Of a stretch of DNA of 64,000 nt, positions 27,193 to 35,110 are shown piece after piece. The position numbers were made by a program, and so were the translations under genes. Position 1 is the first letter of the stretch. Every line of letters starts with the position of its first letter. The stretch covers positions 1-64,000 of the forward strand of contig NZ_MUHR01000006.1 in the NCBI RefSeq assembly GCF_002105285.1, given 5' to 3'. The notes beneath the pieces were generated by a model. It was not told where the DNA came from and searched no databases. It worked only from the letters and a program-made list of their open reading frames with translations. Origin of the DNA: Planktotalea arctica (GTDB taxonomy: Bacteria > Pseudomonadota > Alphaproteobacteria > Rhodobacterales > Rhodobacteraceae).

Positions 27193-27780
27193 ATGGATAG
27201 CATAGTAAAAGCGAAGTTGATTGATCGCGCTCTCGCTTCAAATGGTAAAAAGCGAATTTCATTCGATGATGATGCGCGCAAAGAGTTGGTGGAGCAGGCC
27301 AAGGATTTATCGAACCACAGAAAGCGTTTTTTCTTCGAAGTAGTTTGCATGATCGAGTTTTCACCAGAGTTGTCAGCGGAAGAATTGGAAATTTCCAACG
27401 AGTTAGTCGAGCAGATCACAGGTCGAGATTTTTACCATGGTGGCAGCAATGGCTTATCCGTTGGAGATCTACTCAAGCCATCAAAGGTGACATGGCTCGA
27501 CCCTCGTGAAATCGGCAACATCGACCCATGCCGCCAAGAATATGTATTCTTCAGTTCGAATAAGTGGGTGGCTGCTTCATATGCTGCAAGGCTCGCGAGA
27601 GAAGACAGGGGAACAGTTGGATGCACCTACCGAGTGAAGCCAAGCGGCTCAATACTTGTCGATCCAACAGCCTTACGTCCATTCATCCTCTTGCAAGACG
27701 CATCGGTAAAGCTGGACAACTTGATCTCACCAACGAATTTTTGCTCAACCGGCGCTGAAATCCTTGAGGTGATCGGATGA
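27193..27780 (+). CDS. Arr-like ADP-ribosyltransferase-fold protein (satellite cargo)
   Basis: A 195-residue soluble protein. Residues 80-160 follow the layout of rifampin ADP-ribosyltransferases (Arr): FYHGGSNGLSVGDLLKP (H82), then YVFFSSNKWVAASYAARLA (117-135), then TYRVKPSGSILVDPTAL with D157. In Arr the triad is His-Tyr-Asp. Here the middle position aligns with F119, with Y117 nearby. Residues 1-75 form an extra helical N-terminal domain absent from Arr (short single-domain proteins). It lies in the cargo slot between AlpA and the packaging operon, where satellites keep phage-interference or toxin genes. Modification of a phage or host target is an inference. Confidence 0.62.
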   Translation: MDSIVKAKLIDRALASNGKKRISFDDDARKELVEQAKDLSNHRKRFFFEVVCMIEFSPELSAEELEISNELVEQITGRDFYHGGSNGLSVGDLLKPSKVTWLDPREIGNIDPCRQEYVFFSSNKWVAASYAARLAREDRGTVGCTYRVKPSGSILVDPTALRPFILLQDASVKLDNLISPTNFCSTGAEILEVIG

Positions 27781-27872
27781 GTGATGTGATGGTCCCAATG
27801 CCCCAACTTTTAAAGAGGGGCGTCACCGCGGGTGTGGGTTACGCGTTCGCGCTGTGTGGTAAAATGCGGGCC

Positions 27873-28382
27873 TTACGTCTTTGGATTTTGATTGACCCAC
27901 TTTTCTGCAGCAAGCACGTTAGAAAATTCATTACCCGAAACCTCAACGCCGTTCTTTGCTTTCGTAATCAAGTAACCTTTGTAGGTCTTGATAGCGGATC
28001 CGACTTCTTTGGTTTTTTTCAAACCACTGGAGGGTGCGGACATTACAGGGGCTGTCGCTGTCGATACGGACTGGGTTTGTTTGCGCATTATGCGCAGCAT
28101 TTCCCCAGTGTTTTCGGCCGTAGCGATTTGCGTCAGTCCCATTTGAGCAATGGCTATTATCACAAGGCCAAACAAAGCCAACGCGCCGGAAGCAAGCAAC
28201 GCGATAGCAAACCCTATTTCAGCAGTTTCTTTTGCCGAGCCAAACAAACTGGACAAGAAACCCAAAACAGCCAACGCGACAACAACCCAGCCAACTATGA
28301 CCAAAACTACAAGCATGCGCTTGGCAATGTCAAAATTTTGCAACGTAAATTCCCTCTCAAATGTATTCAAATATTGGATCAA
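27873..28382 (-). CDS. Two-TM membrane protein (satellite cargo)
   Basis: A 169-residue protein with two strong hydrophobic helices, MLVVLVIVGWVVVALAVLGF (about 23-42) and IGFAIALLASGALALFGLVI (about 56-75). A cytoplasmic tail ends YKGYLITKAKNGVEVSGNEF. The family is unknown to me. The frame begins with TTG at 28382 without a clear ribosome site. An ATG at 28316 would start exactly at the first helix. It is convergent with the ADP-ribosyltransferase gene and divergent from terL. Small membrane proteins at this location often act in superinfection exclusion, but that is context only. Confidence 0.6.
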   Translation of the reverse strand: MIQYLNTFEREFTLQNFDIAKRMLVVLVIVGWVVVALAVLGFLSSLFGSAKETAEIGFAIALLASGALALFGLVIIAIAQMGLTQIATAENTGEMLRIMRKQTQSVSTATAPVMSAPSSGLKKTKEVGSAIKTYKGYLITKAKNGVEVSGNEFSNVLAAEKWVNQNPKT

Positions 28383-28405
28383 AATTTTATTGTGGGGAAG
28401 TTGGC

Positions 28406-29920
28406 ATGAAGGCTTCTACCAAGGCAATCCGTTTCCTTGAATCTTTGGCAATTCCTGAGGGTCCAAAAGCTGGCGAACTGATCAAGCTGGCACCTTTTCA
28501 GAAGAAATTTGTCAAAGGCACGCTTGCTGACGGTATAAATGTAGCGGTCTTGTCGATTGGACGCGGCAATGCCAAGACAGCACTTTCTGCGGGCATCGCT
28601 TTAGGTTCGTGCATGGGGAAATGGGATAACCAACCCCGTCGCGAAATCTTGATTGCTGCAAGAACTCGGGATCAAGCTCGCATTGCCTTTGATTTTGTCG
28701 TCGGATTCATTCGGTCTTTGCCCGAGGATGAACAAGCCAAATTCACTGTGAGACGTTCACCGCGTTTAGAGATTGAATATGAAGGCGACGGCGGCGGGCA
28801 TTTTATCCGAGCGATTGCAGCGGATGGAAAGTCTGCCCTTGGCTCCGCACCTACGTTGATCCTGATGGACGAACGAGGACATTGGGCGGCTGATCAAGGT
28901 GACGCTCTGGAACATGCTTTGCTTTCTGGCATGGGTAAGCGCGGAGGGCGCGCCTTGATTATTTCGACCTCGGCTGCGGATGATTCACACCCGTTTTCAG
29001 TCTGGCTTGATGAGGATTCGGACGGTGTTTACCGCCAAGAGCATAGACCGCCTGAAGGCTTGCCAGCGGATGATCTGGAAAGCTTAAAGGAAGCAAACCC
29101 CGGGGCGATAGCGGGCATTGGCTCGTCTCTGGAATGGTTGCAAGGGCAGGCACGGCGGGCAATTGCGAGGGGTGGCTCAACACTCACGACATTCCGGCTC
29201 TACAATCGCAATGAGCGTGTGAGCGGCGAAACCCGCGACGTTCTTTTGACGGTTGACGAATGGTTATCCTGCGAAGTTTCTGAGGTTCCAGCGCGGCAAG
29301 GTCAAGTTGTCGTCGGGATCGATCTAGGCGGCTCTGCGTCTATGACGGCGGCGGCTTTCTACTGGCCTGAAACGGGGCGGCTTGAATGCCTTGGCACGTT
29401 CCCGAGCAAACCAAACCTTGCGGATCGTGGTGCAAATGACGGCGTGCAAGGCCGCTACGTTGAAATGAACGAGCGAGGTGAGTTGTCAACGCTGGGTGAT
29501 CAAACCGTACCAATCGCGCCTTGGCTCTTAGAGGTTATGGCACACATCGAGGGGGAACCAGTAGCGGCGCTTGTGTCTGACAGATACAAGCAATCAGAAC
29601 TTGGCGAGGCCATCGATAGGGCAGGCATTCGAGCTCCAATTATCTGGCGAGGCTTCGGTTTCAAAGACGGCGGTGAAGATTGTGAACGGTTCCGACGCGC
29701 GGCGTTTGACGGCAAAGTGCAGACTTCACCTTCTTTGCTTTTGCGCTCTGCGTTTGCGGATGCTGTGACGCTGCGCGATCCGGCGAACAATTTGAAACTG
29801 GCTAAGGCGCGATCGATGGGGCGCATTGATACGGCATCGGCAACGGTTATCGCGGTAGCTGAAGGCGCGCGCATGATGGGCCGACCTTCTGGACGTGGAG
29901 GGCGCATTGCATGGGGCTGA
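28406..29920 (+). CDS. terL: Terminase large subunit (TerL, HK97-like)
   Basis: A 504-residue DNA-packaging motor and nuclease. ATPase motifs: Walker A variant GRGNAKT at 52-58 and Walker B LILMDE at 151-156, with E156 catalytic. The nuclease domain begins VVVGIDLGGS with acidic D306, and a later ALVSDRYKQSE supplies another Asp. It ends IDTASATVIAVAEGARMM. The ATG at 28406 has GGGGAAG upstream. It opens the head/packaging operon and overlaps the HNH gene by 10 bp. No recognisable small terminase precedes it. Confidence 0.9.
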   Translation: MKASTKAIRFLESLAIPEGPKAGELIKLAPFQKKFVKGTLADGINVAVLSIGRGNAKTALSAGIALGSCMGKWDNQPRREILIAARTRDQARIAFDFVVGFIRSLPEDEQAKFTVRRSPRLEIEYEGDGGGHFIRAIAADGKSALGSAPTLILMDERGHWAADQGDALEHALLSGMGKRGGRALIISTSAADDSHPFSVWLDEDSDGVYRQEHRPPEGLPADDLESLKEANPGAIAGIGSSLEWLQGQARRAIARGGSTLTTFRLYNRNERVSGETRDVLLTVDEWLSCEVSEVPARQGQVVVGIDLGGSASMTAAAFYWPETGRLECLGTFPSKPNLADRGANDGVQGRYVEMNERGELSTLGDQTVPIAPWLLEVMAHIEGEPVAALVSDRYKQSELGEAIDRAGIRAPIIWRGFGFKDGGEDCERFRRAAFDGKVQTSPSLLLRSAFADAVTLRDPANNLKLAKARSMGRIDTASATVIAVAEGARMMGRPSGRGGRIAWG

Positions 29921-30246
29921 ATCGCAAGCGCGACGACTACAAGCGCCACTCTGCCAAAGTCACGCGCGGTCCGCGTTGGAAGGCTTTGCGGATGCAGGCC
30001 TTGGAACGCGACGATTGGCAGTGTGTCAAATGTGGCGAACGGCGCCAGCTTGAGTGTGATCATATTCTACCCGTCAAAACACACCCTGAACTTTCCTATT
30101 CTTTGGCGAATTTGCAAATGCTTTGCTCATTTCATCATTCCCAAAAAACTCGCATTGAGGTCGGTCACAAGCCCCTCAGTCCAAAGCGTCAAGAATGGCG
30201 CGATTTAGTAAGTGGAACAAAAGGTAAACAAAATGCTGACATCTAA
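29911..30246 (+). CDS. HNH endonuclease
   Basis: A 111-residue nuclease with a zinc-stabilised HNH core. C38-x2-C41, D50-H51 (LECDHILPV), N67 and C72-x2-H75 form the expected beta-beta-alpha metal finger. HNH nucleases next to terminase are required for cohesive-end packaging in many HK97-like phages and in capsid-forming satellites. The start overlaps the terL stop and the end overlaps the capsid gene start region by 14 bp. Confidence 0.9.
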   Translation: MGLNRKRDDYKRHSAKVTRGPRWKALRMQALERDDWQCVKCGERRQLECDHILPVKTHPELSYSLANLQMLCSFHHSQKTRIEVGHKPLSPKRQEWRDLVSGTKGKQNADI

Positions 30247-31486
30247 AAAACTGGAACTACGTCGCTCTGAAATCCGTCAAGAATTGTCAGAACTGGCAAA
30301 CATCGAAACACCCTCTGCGGATGAAACCCGCAAAATGGGCGAACTGGATCAAGAGTATCGCACCAAGGAAACGCAATATCGCGCGGCGCTTATCTCTGAG
30401 GACGAGCAACGCACCGAGGCCAAAGGCGAACTGGAAACCCGTTCCGAAAAGGAATGGACCGAGATCATGGCGGGCTTTGAAATGCGCCAAGTCGCTTTGT
30501 CTTTGGATGAAGGCCGCGCGCTTGATGGTAAAACGGCTGAGATTGTCACCGAACTGCGCAGCCAAGGCGGCTATCGCGGCATTCCCGTGCCATATGCTGC
30601 ACTTGAAACCCGCGCTGGTGAAACCGTCGCAAGCGGTGCACCTGATCCGATTGCAACCCGTCCTTTGATCGAGCGTCTTTTCCCGGCATCTGTCGCGGCT
30701 CAAATGGGCGTCCAGATGATCAATATCGGCACGGGCGGGCAGGAAACACCCGTCACAACGTCGGCAATCACTGCGGGCTGGCAAGCGACTGAGGCGGGCA
30801 ACGTACCGGGTCCGAGCGCTTACACGACGCTGGACCGTCCTTTGAAGCCTGATCACACTTTGGGCATTCAAATGCGCATCACACGCAAGACGTTGTTGCA
30901 ATCTGGATCGGCTCTTGAGCAAGCAATTCGCCGCGATATGAACGGCGCTATGGCTCAAGAAATGGACCGTGCAATCTTTAACGGTTCCGGCGCATCTGGT
31001 GAACCTACGGGCGTATTTACGGGCGCGGCTGCGTGGGGGATCAATGAAGCGGATTTGAGCGCGGCGGCAACGTGGGCAGCTATCCGTTCTGAGGTAGTGG
31101 CGTTTATGACGGCGAACGCGGCGAACGGGCCGGATGCTGTGCGCTTGCTTATCCGTCCCGAAGTTTGGGACACGATGGACGGCGCATATATCTCTGGCAC
31201 GGCGGTCACTGAATGGGACCGTTTGCGCGAGGCCGTTGGCACGATTGCAATGTCTCACAATGCTTTGCCAGCACCGACGGGCGATCCTCTGGCAAGCAAG
31301 GCTTTGCTGACAACAACGGCGGGCGGTGTTGCACCTGTCTTTGTCGGATTGTGGGGCGCTGTGGATTTAATTAGGGATCCATTTAGCGATGCACAAAGTG
31401 GCGGGCTGCGTTTGACGGCGCTTTCCACGATGGACACCACAATTAGCCGCGCGGTGCAAACTCGCGTTCTTACAGGCGTCCAGTAA
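30233..31486 (+). CDS. HK97-type major capsid protein
   Basis: A 417-residue capsid subunit. The N-terminal 90 residues are charged and coiled-coil (LELRRSEIRQELSELANIET), matching the delta/scaffolding domain that the prohead protease removes. The shell domain follows (PIATRPLIERLFPASVAAQM, then the E-loop and P-domain region with LQSGSALEQAIRRDMNGAMA). The ATG at 30233 is preceded by AAAGGT at suitable spacing. A GTG at 30212 would run back into the HNH gene. The capsid gene precedes the protease, the reverse of the usual order. Confidence 0.88.
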   Translation: MLTSKKLELRRSEIRQELSELANIETPSADETRKMGELDQEYRTKETQYRAALISEDEQRTEAKGELETRSEKEWTEIMAGFEMRQVALSLDEGRALDGKTAEIVTELRSQGGYRGIPVPYAALETRAGETVASGAPDPIATRPLIERLFPASVAAQMGVQMINIGTGGQETPVTTSAITAGWQATEAGNVPGPSAYTTLDRPLKPDHTLGIQMRITRKTLLQSGSALEQAIRRDMNGAMAQEMDRAIFNGSGASGEPTGVFTGAAAWGINEADLSAAATWAAIRSEVVAFMTANAANGPDAVRLLIRPEVWDTMDGAYISGTAVTEWDRLREAVGTIAMSHNALPAPTGDPLASKALLTTTAGGVAPVFVGLWGAVDLIRDPFSDAQSGGLRLTALSTMDTTISRAVQTRVLTGVQ

Positions 31487-31487
31487 G

Positions 31488-32132
31488 ATGTTGGAAGGCT
31501 TTGCAGGCGGCGGTCTGGAATTACGCAAGAGAGCGTCCGGTGCGTTAGCACTGCAAGGCCGCTTTCCATACAATCAACGTGCGGTCCTCAGTGATGGGGG
31601 CCGTACAGGCCGGCCGCGCAAGGAAGTAATCGCATCAAAGGCATTTTCTTACAGGATCGAAACACCTTCAGAGCATGGCGGCAAAAAGGACATTCACCTG
31701 CTTTCTGGTCACGACTTTGGCAAGCCGATTGCGTCCGTTCGCTCAGGTACTTTGGACATTACAGACAGTGACGACGCGGTAACTTTCACCGCAACCATCA
31801 CGGAAGAAATGCAAGAAGTGTCCTATGTCAAAGACGTGCTTGCGGCTGTTTCTGCTGGCTTGGCTGTTGGCATTTCACCGGGCTTTCGATTGCCACCTAA
31901 GCGCGCGGTTCCTGAGCCTGAGAAGGTTGAAGACGAGGGAATGGACCCTGAGAACGGAGCGCATAACGCGATTATCCGCACGGTATTGCAGGCACTTCTT
32001 TATGAAATGTCGATTGTGACAAGGCCAGCATATCCCACAACTCAGATTGAGGCGCGCAACTGGACACCGAATTTGCCGCTAGATGGGCTTGGCAATGGCC
32101 TGCAACGAACCTTGAACCGTTGGAGGGCGTGA
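31488..32132 (+). CDS. HK97-family prohead protease
   Basis: A 214-residue serine protease of the U35/HK97 gp4 family that trims the capsid delta domain during maturation. Family signs are the His site LLSGHDFGKPIASVRSGTLD (about residues 65-84), AVSAGLAVGISPGF with the catalytic Ser region near 120-133, and EMSIVTRPAYP near 170. It starts 1 bp after the capsid stop. The N-terminal LQGRFPYNQRAVLSDGGR fits the entry strand of the fold. Confidence 0.85.
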   Translation: MLEGFAGGGLELRKRASGALALQGRFPYNQRAVLSDGGRTGRPRKEVIASKAFSYRIETPSEHGGKKDIHLLSGHDFGKPIASVRSGTLDITDSDDAVTFTATITEEMQEVSYVKDVLAAVSAGLAVGISPGFRLPPKRAVPEPEKVEDEGMDPENGAHNAIIRTVLQALLYEMSIVTRPAYPTTQIEARNWTPNLPLDGLGNGLQRTLNRWRA

Positions 32133-32133
32133 A

Positions 32134-32667
32134 ATGATTGACCTGATTAAACAGTTTGAGGACGTTCCAGCGGTTTATCCTGATGCGCCTGACGGCCTAT
32201 CAACGGCGGCGGCGGCAATGGACGCAAATCTTATCTGGGCAAGGATCGAGGCGTACACCGCGCATCGCTTCACGGCGAGAGAGGTGGTCTGGACTTTGCT
32301 TGGCGATGCTGGTGATCAATTTCACCCGCGCCTTGCACCTGTCGTGTCGAGTTTTGCGCACCATTGGGGCGATGAATGGGACGCCGTGACCCTTCAAAGC
32401 GGCCCGCTTGGTTTCGTTCTGCCCTTTGACGGCACTTACCGCATAACTGCGCAAGTTGGTGCGGGTCTGGTCCCTGCACCCGTCTCCGAGGCTTTCCGAC
32501 GCTTGGTTGAATACATGTCTGAAGAGGACGGGCCTTCTGGGTCAAGCTCATTTGTTTCGAGTATCGGTCCCCTCGAAGAATCCGTAACGCGCTCTCCAAA
32601 TTGGATGGCGCGGGCGATGCAACAAAGTGGCGCTGGCGATCTGCTGCGCTCATATCGGAGGGCTTGA
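32134..32667 (+). CDS. Head-tail connector/adaptor protein
   Basis: A 177-residue protein with GGAGGG ahead of its ATG, 1 bp after the protease stop. The N-terminal two-thirds contain YTAHRFTAREVVWTLLGDAG and a beta-rich GFVLPFDGTYRITAQVG. The C-terminal segment SPNWMARAMQQSGAGDLLRS is a pattern I associate with gp6-like connector proteins of HK97-type and gene-transfer-agent heads. It would close the portal vertex for tail attachment. Assignment is moderate because connectors vary strongly. Confidence 0.6.
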   Translation: MIDLIKQFEDVPAVYPDAPDGLSTAAAAMDANLIWARIEAYTAHRFTAREVVWTLLGDAGDQFHPRLAPVVSSFAHHWGDEWDAVTLQSGPLGFVLPFDGTYRITAQVGAGLVPAPVSEAFRRLVEYMSEEDGPSGSSSFVSSIGPLEESVTRSPNWMARAMQQSGAGDLLRSYRRA

Positions 32668-32669
32668 TC

Positions 32670-33722
32670 ATGTGGCCGTTTAAGAAAAAAGAACCTGAGA
32701 ACGAAACCCGCTCAAGTGGCACCGGATACACGACGCAAGTCATGGCTGCGCGAGAGGCGTATATCACGGGCACAGAAGGCATTGCAGAACTCACGGGCAC
32801 CGTGCAAGGCGCTGTGTCGCTCTGGGAGGGTGGTCTAAGCCTGGCTGATGTGGACGGCACCGATTTGCTGACACCGCGCAATCTGGCACTTGCGGCGCGC
32901 GCTCTCGCTCTGCGTGGCGAGGCGGTATTCGTGATCCGCGACGACGGGCTGTTGCCTTGCTCGGATTGGGATCTGACGACGCGCTTTTCTAAGCCAACCG
33001 CGTATCGGGTCGGCATCGCTGACACGGGCGGCGGCAAGAGCGAAACCGCATTGGCTGGCGAAGTGTTACACTTTCGGATCGGCTCCGAAGTAAACATGCC
33101 TTACGTCGGACAATCGCCATTGCGTCGCGCACGCCTCACGGCTGGCCTGTTGCAAACGCTAGAAACGGCTCTGAGTGAAGTCTATTCAAACGCACCACTT
33201 GGCTCATCTGTCATTCCATTCCCAGAAGCGCCGGATCAAGATATGAGCGATCTAGCGCGCGGTTTTCGTGGCTTTCGCGGCAAGGTTCTTGTTCGTGAAT
33301 CTGTCAACGTGACGGCGGCGGGCGGTCCTGCACCGCAAACGGATTTGAAGCCAAGCGATGTTTCGCCTGACCTATCCAAGGCAATGACCAAGGAATCGCT
33401 GGCATCGGCAAAGTCTGGGATCGAGATGGTATTTGGAGTTTTGCCGGGGCTTGCTAATCCCAGCACCACCGGGCCGATGGTACGCGAGGCACAACGTCAC
33501 CTTGCGCAATGGTCCTTGCAGCCTGTCGCGGTAATGATTGCTCAAGAGGCATCGGAAAAGCTGGGCAACGAAATCAAGCTGGACGTGATGCGACCTCTAC
33601 AGGCATTCGATGCTGGAGGTAGAGCGCGCGCGCTTGGTGCTATCGTGCAGACCTTAGCGCTCGCGAAAGAGGCGGGCGTCGATCCTGATCAAGCGTTAAA
33701 ACTTGTTGATTGGGAAACATGA
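32670..33722 (+). CDS. Phage portal protein
   Basis: A 350-residue HK97-type portal, the dodecameric ring through which DNA enters and leaves the capsid. Landmarks are TPRNLALAARALALRGEAVFVI, VLHFRIGSEVNMPYVGQSPL (typical of portals) and VFGVLPGLANPSTTGPMVREAQRHLAQWSL near 276-305. It is somewhat shorter than the usual 380-430 residues. The ATG at 32670 has GGAGG 9 bp upstream. Portal comes last in this head operon, whereas in HK97-like phages it normally follows terL. Confidence 0.85.
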   Translation: MWPFKKKEPENETRSSGTGYTTQVMAAREAYITGTEGIAELTGTVQGAVSLWEGGLSLADVDGTDLLTPRNLALAARALALRGEAVFVIRDDGLLPCSDWDLTTRFSKPTAYRVGIADTGGGKSETALAGEVLHFRIGSEVNMPYVGQSPLRRARLTAGLLQTLETALSEVYSNAPLGSSVIPFPEAPDQDMSDLARGFRGFRGKVLVRESVNVTAAGGPAPQTDLKPSDVSPDLSKAMTKESLASAKSGIEMVFGVLPGLANPSTTGPMVREAQRHLAQWSLQPVAVMIAQEASEKLGNEIKLDVMRPLQAFDAGGRARALGAIVQTLALAKEAGVDPDQALKLVDWET

Positions 33723-33725
33723 TCG

Positions 33726-34175
33726 ATGAGCGCTCACGCGAGTTTTTCCAAGCGTCGTAAGCTAGGTATGGCTGGTCAGATTGCAGATGTCATTCGTTTG
33801 GCATTTGCTGACGGGCAGATCAGTAGCATATTTGGCTTGGAAGGTGTGATGCGCGCCTCTTTACGTGCTGATCTTTGTCTCAGAGGTTGGCGTTGGCTGG
33901 ATGCGGATCAAGCTGCCCGTGACATTGTTTCAGGTGCGCATAGCTTGCTCGGTGCAAAGCGTCCGGACTGGTACGAAGGACAGCCAGAATATGTGATCGC
34001 TGAGGGTGTTCTGATCGAGAGGACGCGTTGCAAACGTTGTCACAAAAAGCTTCCTGAGAACCACTACAAATTTTGCGGGGATGTTTGCCGCAAGTCTTAT
34101 CATTCTGTCTTGTTCAATCTTCGACATGCGTCCGAGCTTTATGCTGCGGATCTGGCAATAAGGAGCAAATGGTGA
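33726..34175 (+). CDS. Zinc-ribbon satellite protein (single motif)
   Basis: A 149-residue basic protein. The N-terminal 90 residues are helical (AGQIADVIRLAFADGQISSI). A four-Cys motif follows at C102-x2-C105 and C117-x3-C121 (RCKRCHKKLPENHYKFCGDV). The same CxxC/CxxxC design is repeated three times in the next gene, so the two are related modules. It overlaps the next start (TGATG). A DNA-binding role, perhaps in packaging-site recognition in place of a small terminase, is possible but unproven. Confidence 0.6.
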   Translation: MSAHASFSKRRKLGMAGQIADVIRLAFADGQISSIFGLEGVMRASLRADLCLRGWRWLDADQAARDIVSGAHSLLGAKRPDWYEGQPEYVIAEGVLIERTRCKRCHKKLPENHYKFCGDVCRKSYHSVLFNLRHASELYAADLAIRSKW

Positions 34176-34660
34176 TGGACCTAAACACGTACTGTCAAAA
34201 TTGTAGTAAGCAATTGCCAGATGATCGCTATGCAGAAATTCGCATTTTCTGTAGTCGCGAGTGTTTCCAATTGGATCTTGCACGTCATGAGTATGAAGCC
34301 AATCGGAACGCCCGGACAGGTAGACCATGCAAGGAGTGCGAAAAGGTCATTCCTGTCTCTCGTAACCTTGCTGCGGAATTTTGCAGTAAGTCGTGCATGG
34401 CCAAGGCTTGCTACCGTCGCGGCGCAGGTGCTCGCTTGATCAAGGCACGTAGGGGCAGGCTCTGTAAGATTTGTGATGGTGAAATCCCTGCCGAGCTAAA
34501 TTTCAGAACTCTTTATTGCGGGAAAAGCTGTCAGGCTAAAGCGCAATTAGAGGCAACTCGTAGATTCCGAGAGCGACAACGAAATATCGCTATTAGGAAT
34601 TTGGCAAAGTCTTCACGAATCGATAAAATCAAAGAGCACAAAATTGGGAGTACAAAATGA
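34175..34660 (+). CDS. Protein of three tandem zinc ribbons
   Basis: A 161-residue protein made almost entirely of three zinc-ribbon repeats at an exact 45-residue period: C7/C10/C26/C30, C52/C55/C70/C74 and C97/C100/C115/C119. Each follows CxxC-x14/15-CxxxC. A basic tail (ATRRFRERQRNIAIRNLAKS) follows. I choose the ATG at 34175, which overlaps the previous stop and sits 9 bp from AAGGAG. The ATG at 34169 is too close. No named family comes to mind. The last four bases overlap the next start. Confidence 0.65.
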   Translation: MDLNTYCQNCSKQLPDDRYAEIRIFCSRECFQLDLARHEYEANRNARTGRPCKECEKVIPVSRNLAAEFCSKSCMAKACYRRGAGARLIKARRGRLCKICDGEIPAELNFRTLYCGKSCQAKAQLEATRRFRERQRNIAIRNLAKSSRIDKIKEHKIGSTK

Positions 34661-35004
34661 ACTACGTCAAAGAACGCCAAAAGGAAATTGCGAACGAGAT
34701 CAGAGAAGTGACGTCCGCTTTGGATGATGAAGCTTTTGCAATTACTGCCCTGTGCGTGATGGCCTTGGAACGAGGTGACATGCGCTTGGTCCAGGCATTG
34801 TCTGAAGTTGCTGAGCCGCAACCGAAGAGCGCAACGTGCGAACCGTCAGAGATCGACATTGGCTTGGTTCAACGAATCAGAGGGATCTGCGCCAACTCAG
34901 AAACTATGTTTTGGGGGACGGCATTGAATGCAGCAGTCGAACGAAACGATAAACCCAGATTGGAACGGCTCTATAAATGCATACGGATCAGAACTGCGAA
35001 CTGA
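34657..35004 (+). CDS. Hypothetical protein at the end of the packaging operon
   Basis: A 115-residue, mostly helical protein (RQKEIANEIREVTSALDDEA) overlapping the previous gene by 4 bp (ATGA), hence co-translated. It contains a few Cys and no clear motif. It is the last gene of the element before the attachment site. I see no similarity to known head or regulatory proteins. Confidence 0.55.
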   Translation: MNYVKERQKEIANEIREVTSALDDEAFAITALCVMALERGDMRLVQALSEVAEPQPKSATCEPSEIDIGLVQRIRGICANSETMFWGTALNAAVERNDKPRLERLYKCIRIRTAN

Positions 35005-35025
35005 CGTGAAATTCCAAGAAATTCC

Positions 35026-35094
35026 GTTACCCGAAATGTTACCCCTGAGAAGCGGTGGATTCTCAATGCTCAGGGGATTTTCAAGTAAGTTACC
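35026..35094 (+). promoter_or_regulatory. Right integrase arm-type repeats (GTTACCC)
   Basis: GTTACCC at 35026-35032 and 35038-35044 (12 bp apart), and GTTACC at 35089-35094, the last about 17 bp from attR. They repeat the core of the two sites found beside attL and are likely integrase arm sites on this side. Confidence 0.45.
35042..35080 (+). terminator. Hairpin terminator at the right end of the satellite operon
   Basis: CCCCTGAG (35042-35049) pairs with CTCAGGGG (35069-35076) and is followed by ATTTTC. An inner alternative stem TGAGAA/TTCTCA lies within the loop, so two foldings compete. It sits 37 bp after the last satellite gene. Confidence 0.5.
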
Positions 35095-35110
35095 AAAACT
35101 AAAGGGAAGT

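Noticed and set aside
27777-28409. 210-codon plus-strand frame
   Set aside because: It is the antisense of the two-TM membrane protein, whose hydrophobic helices are far more protein-like.
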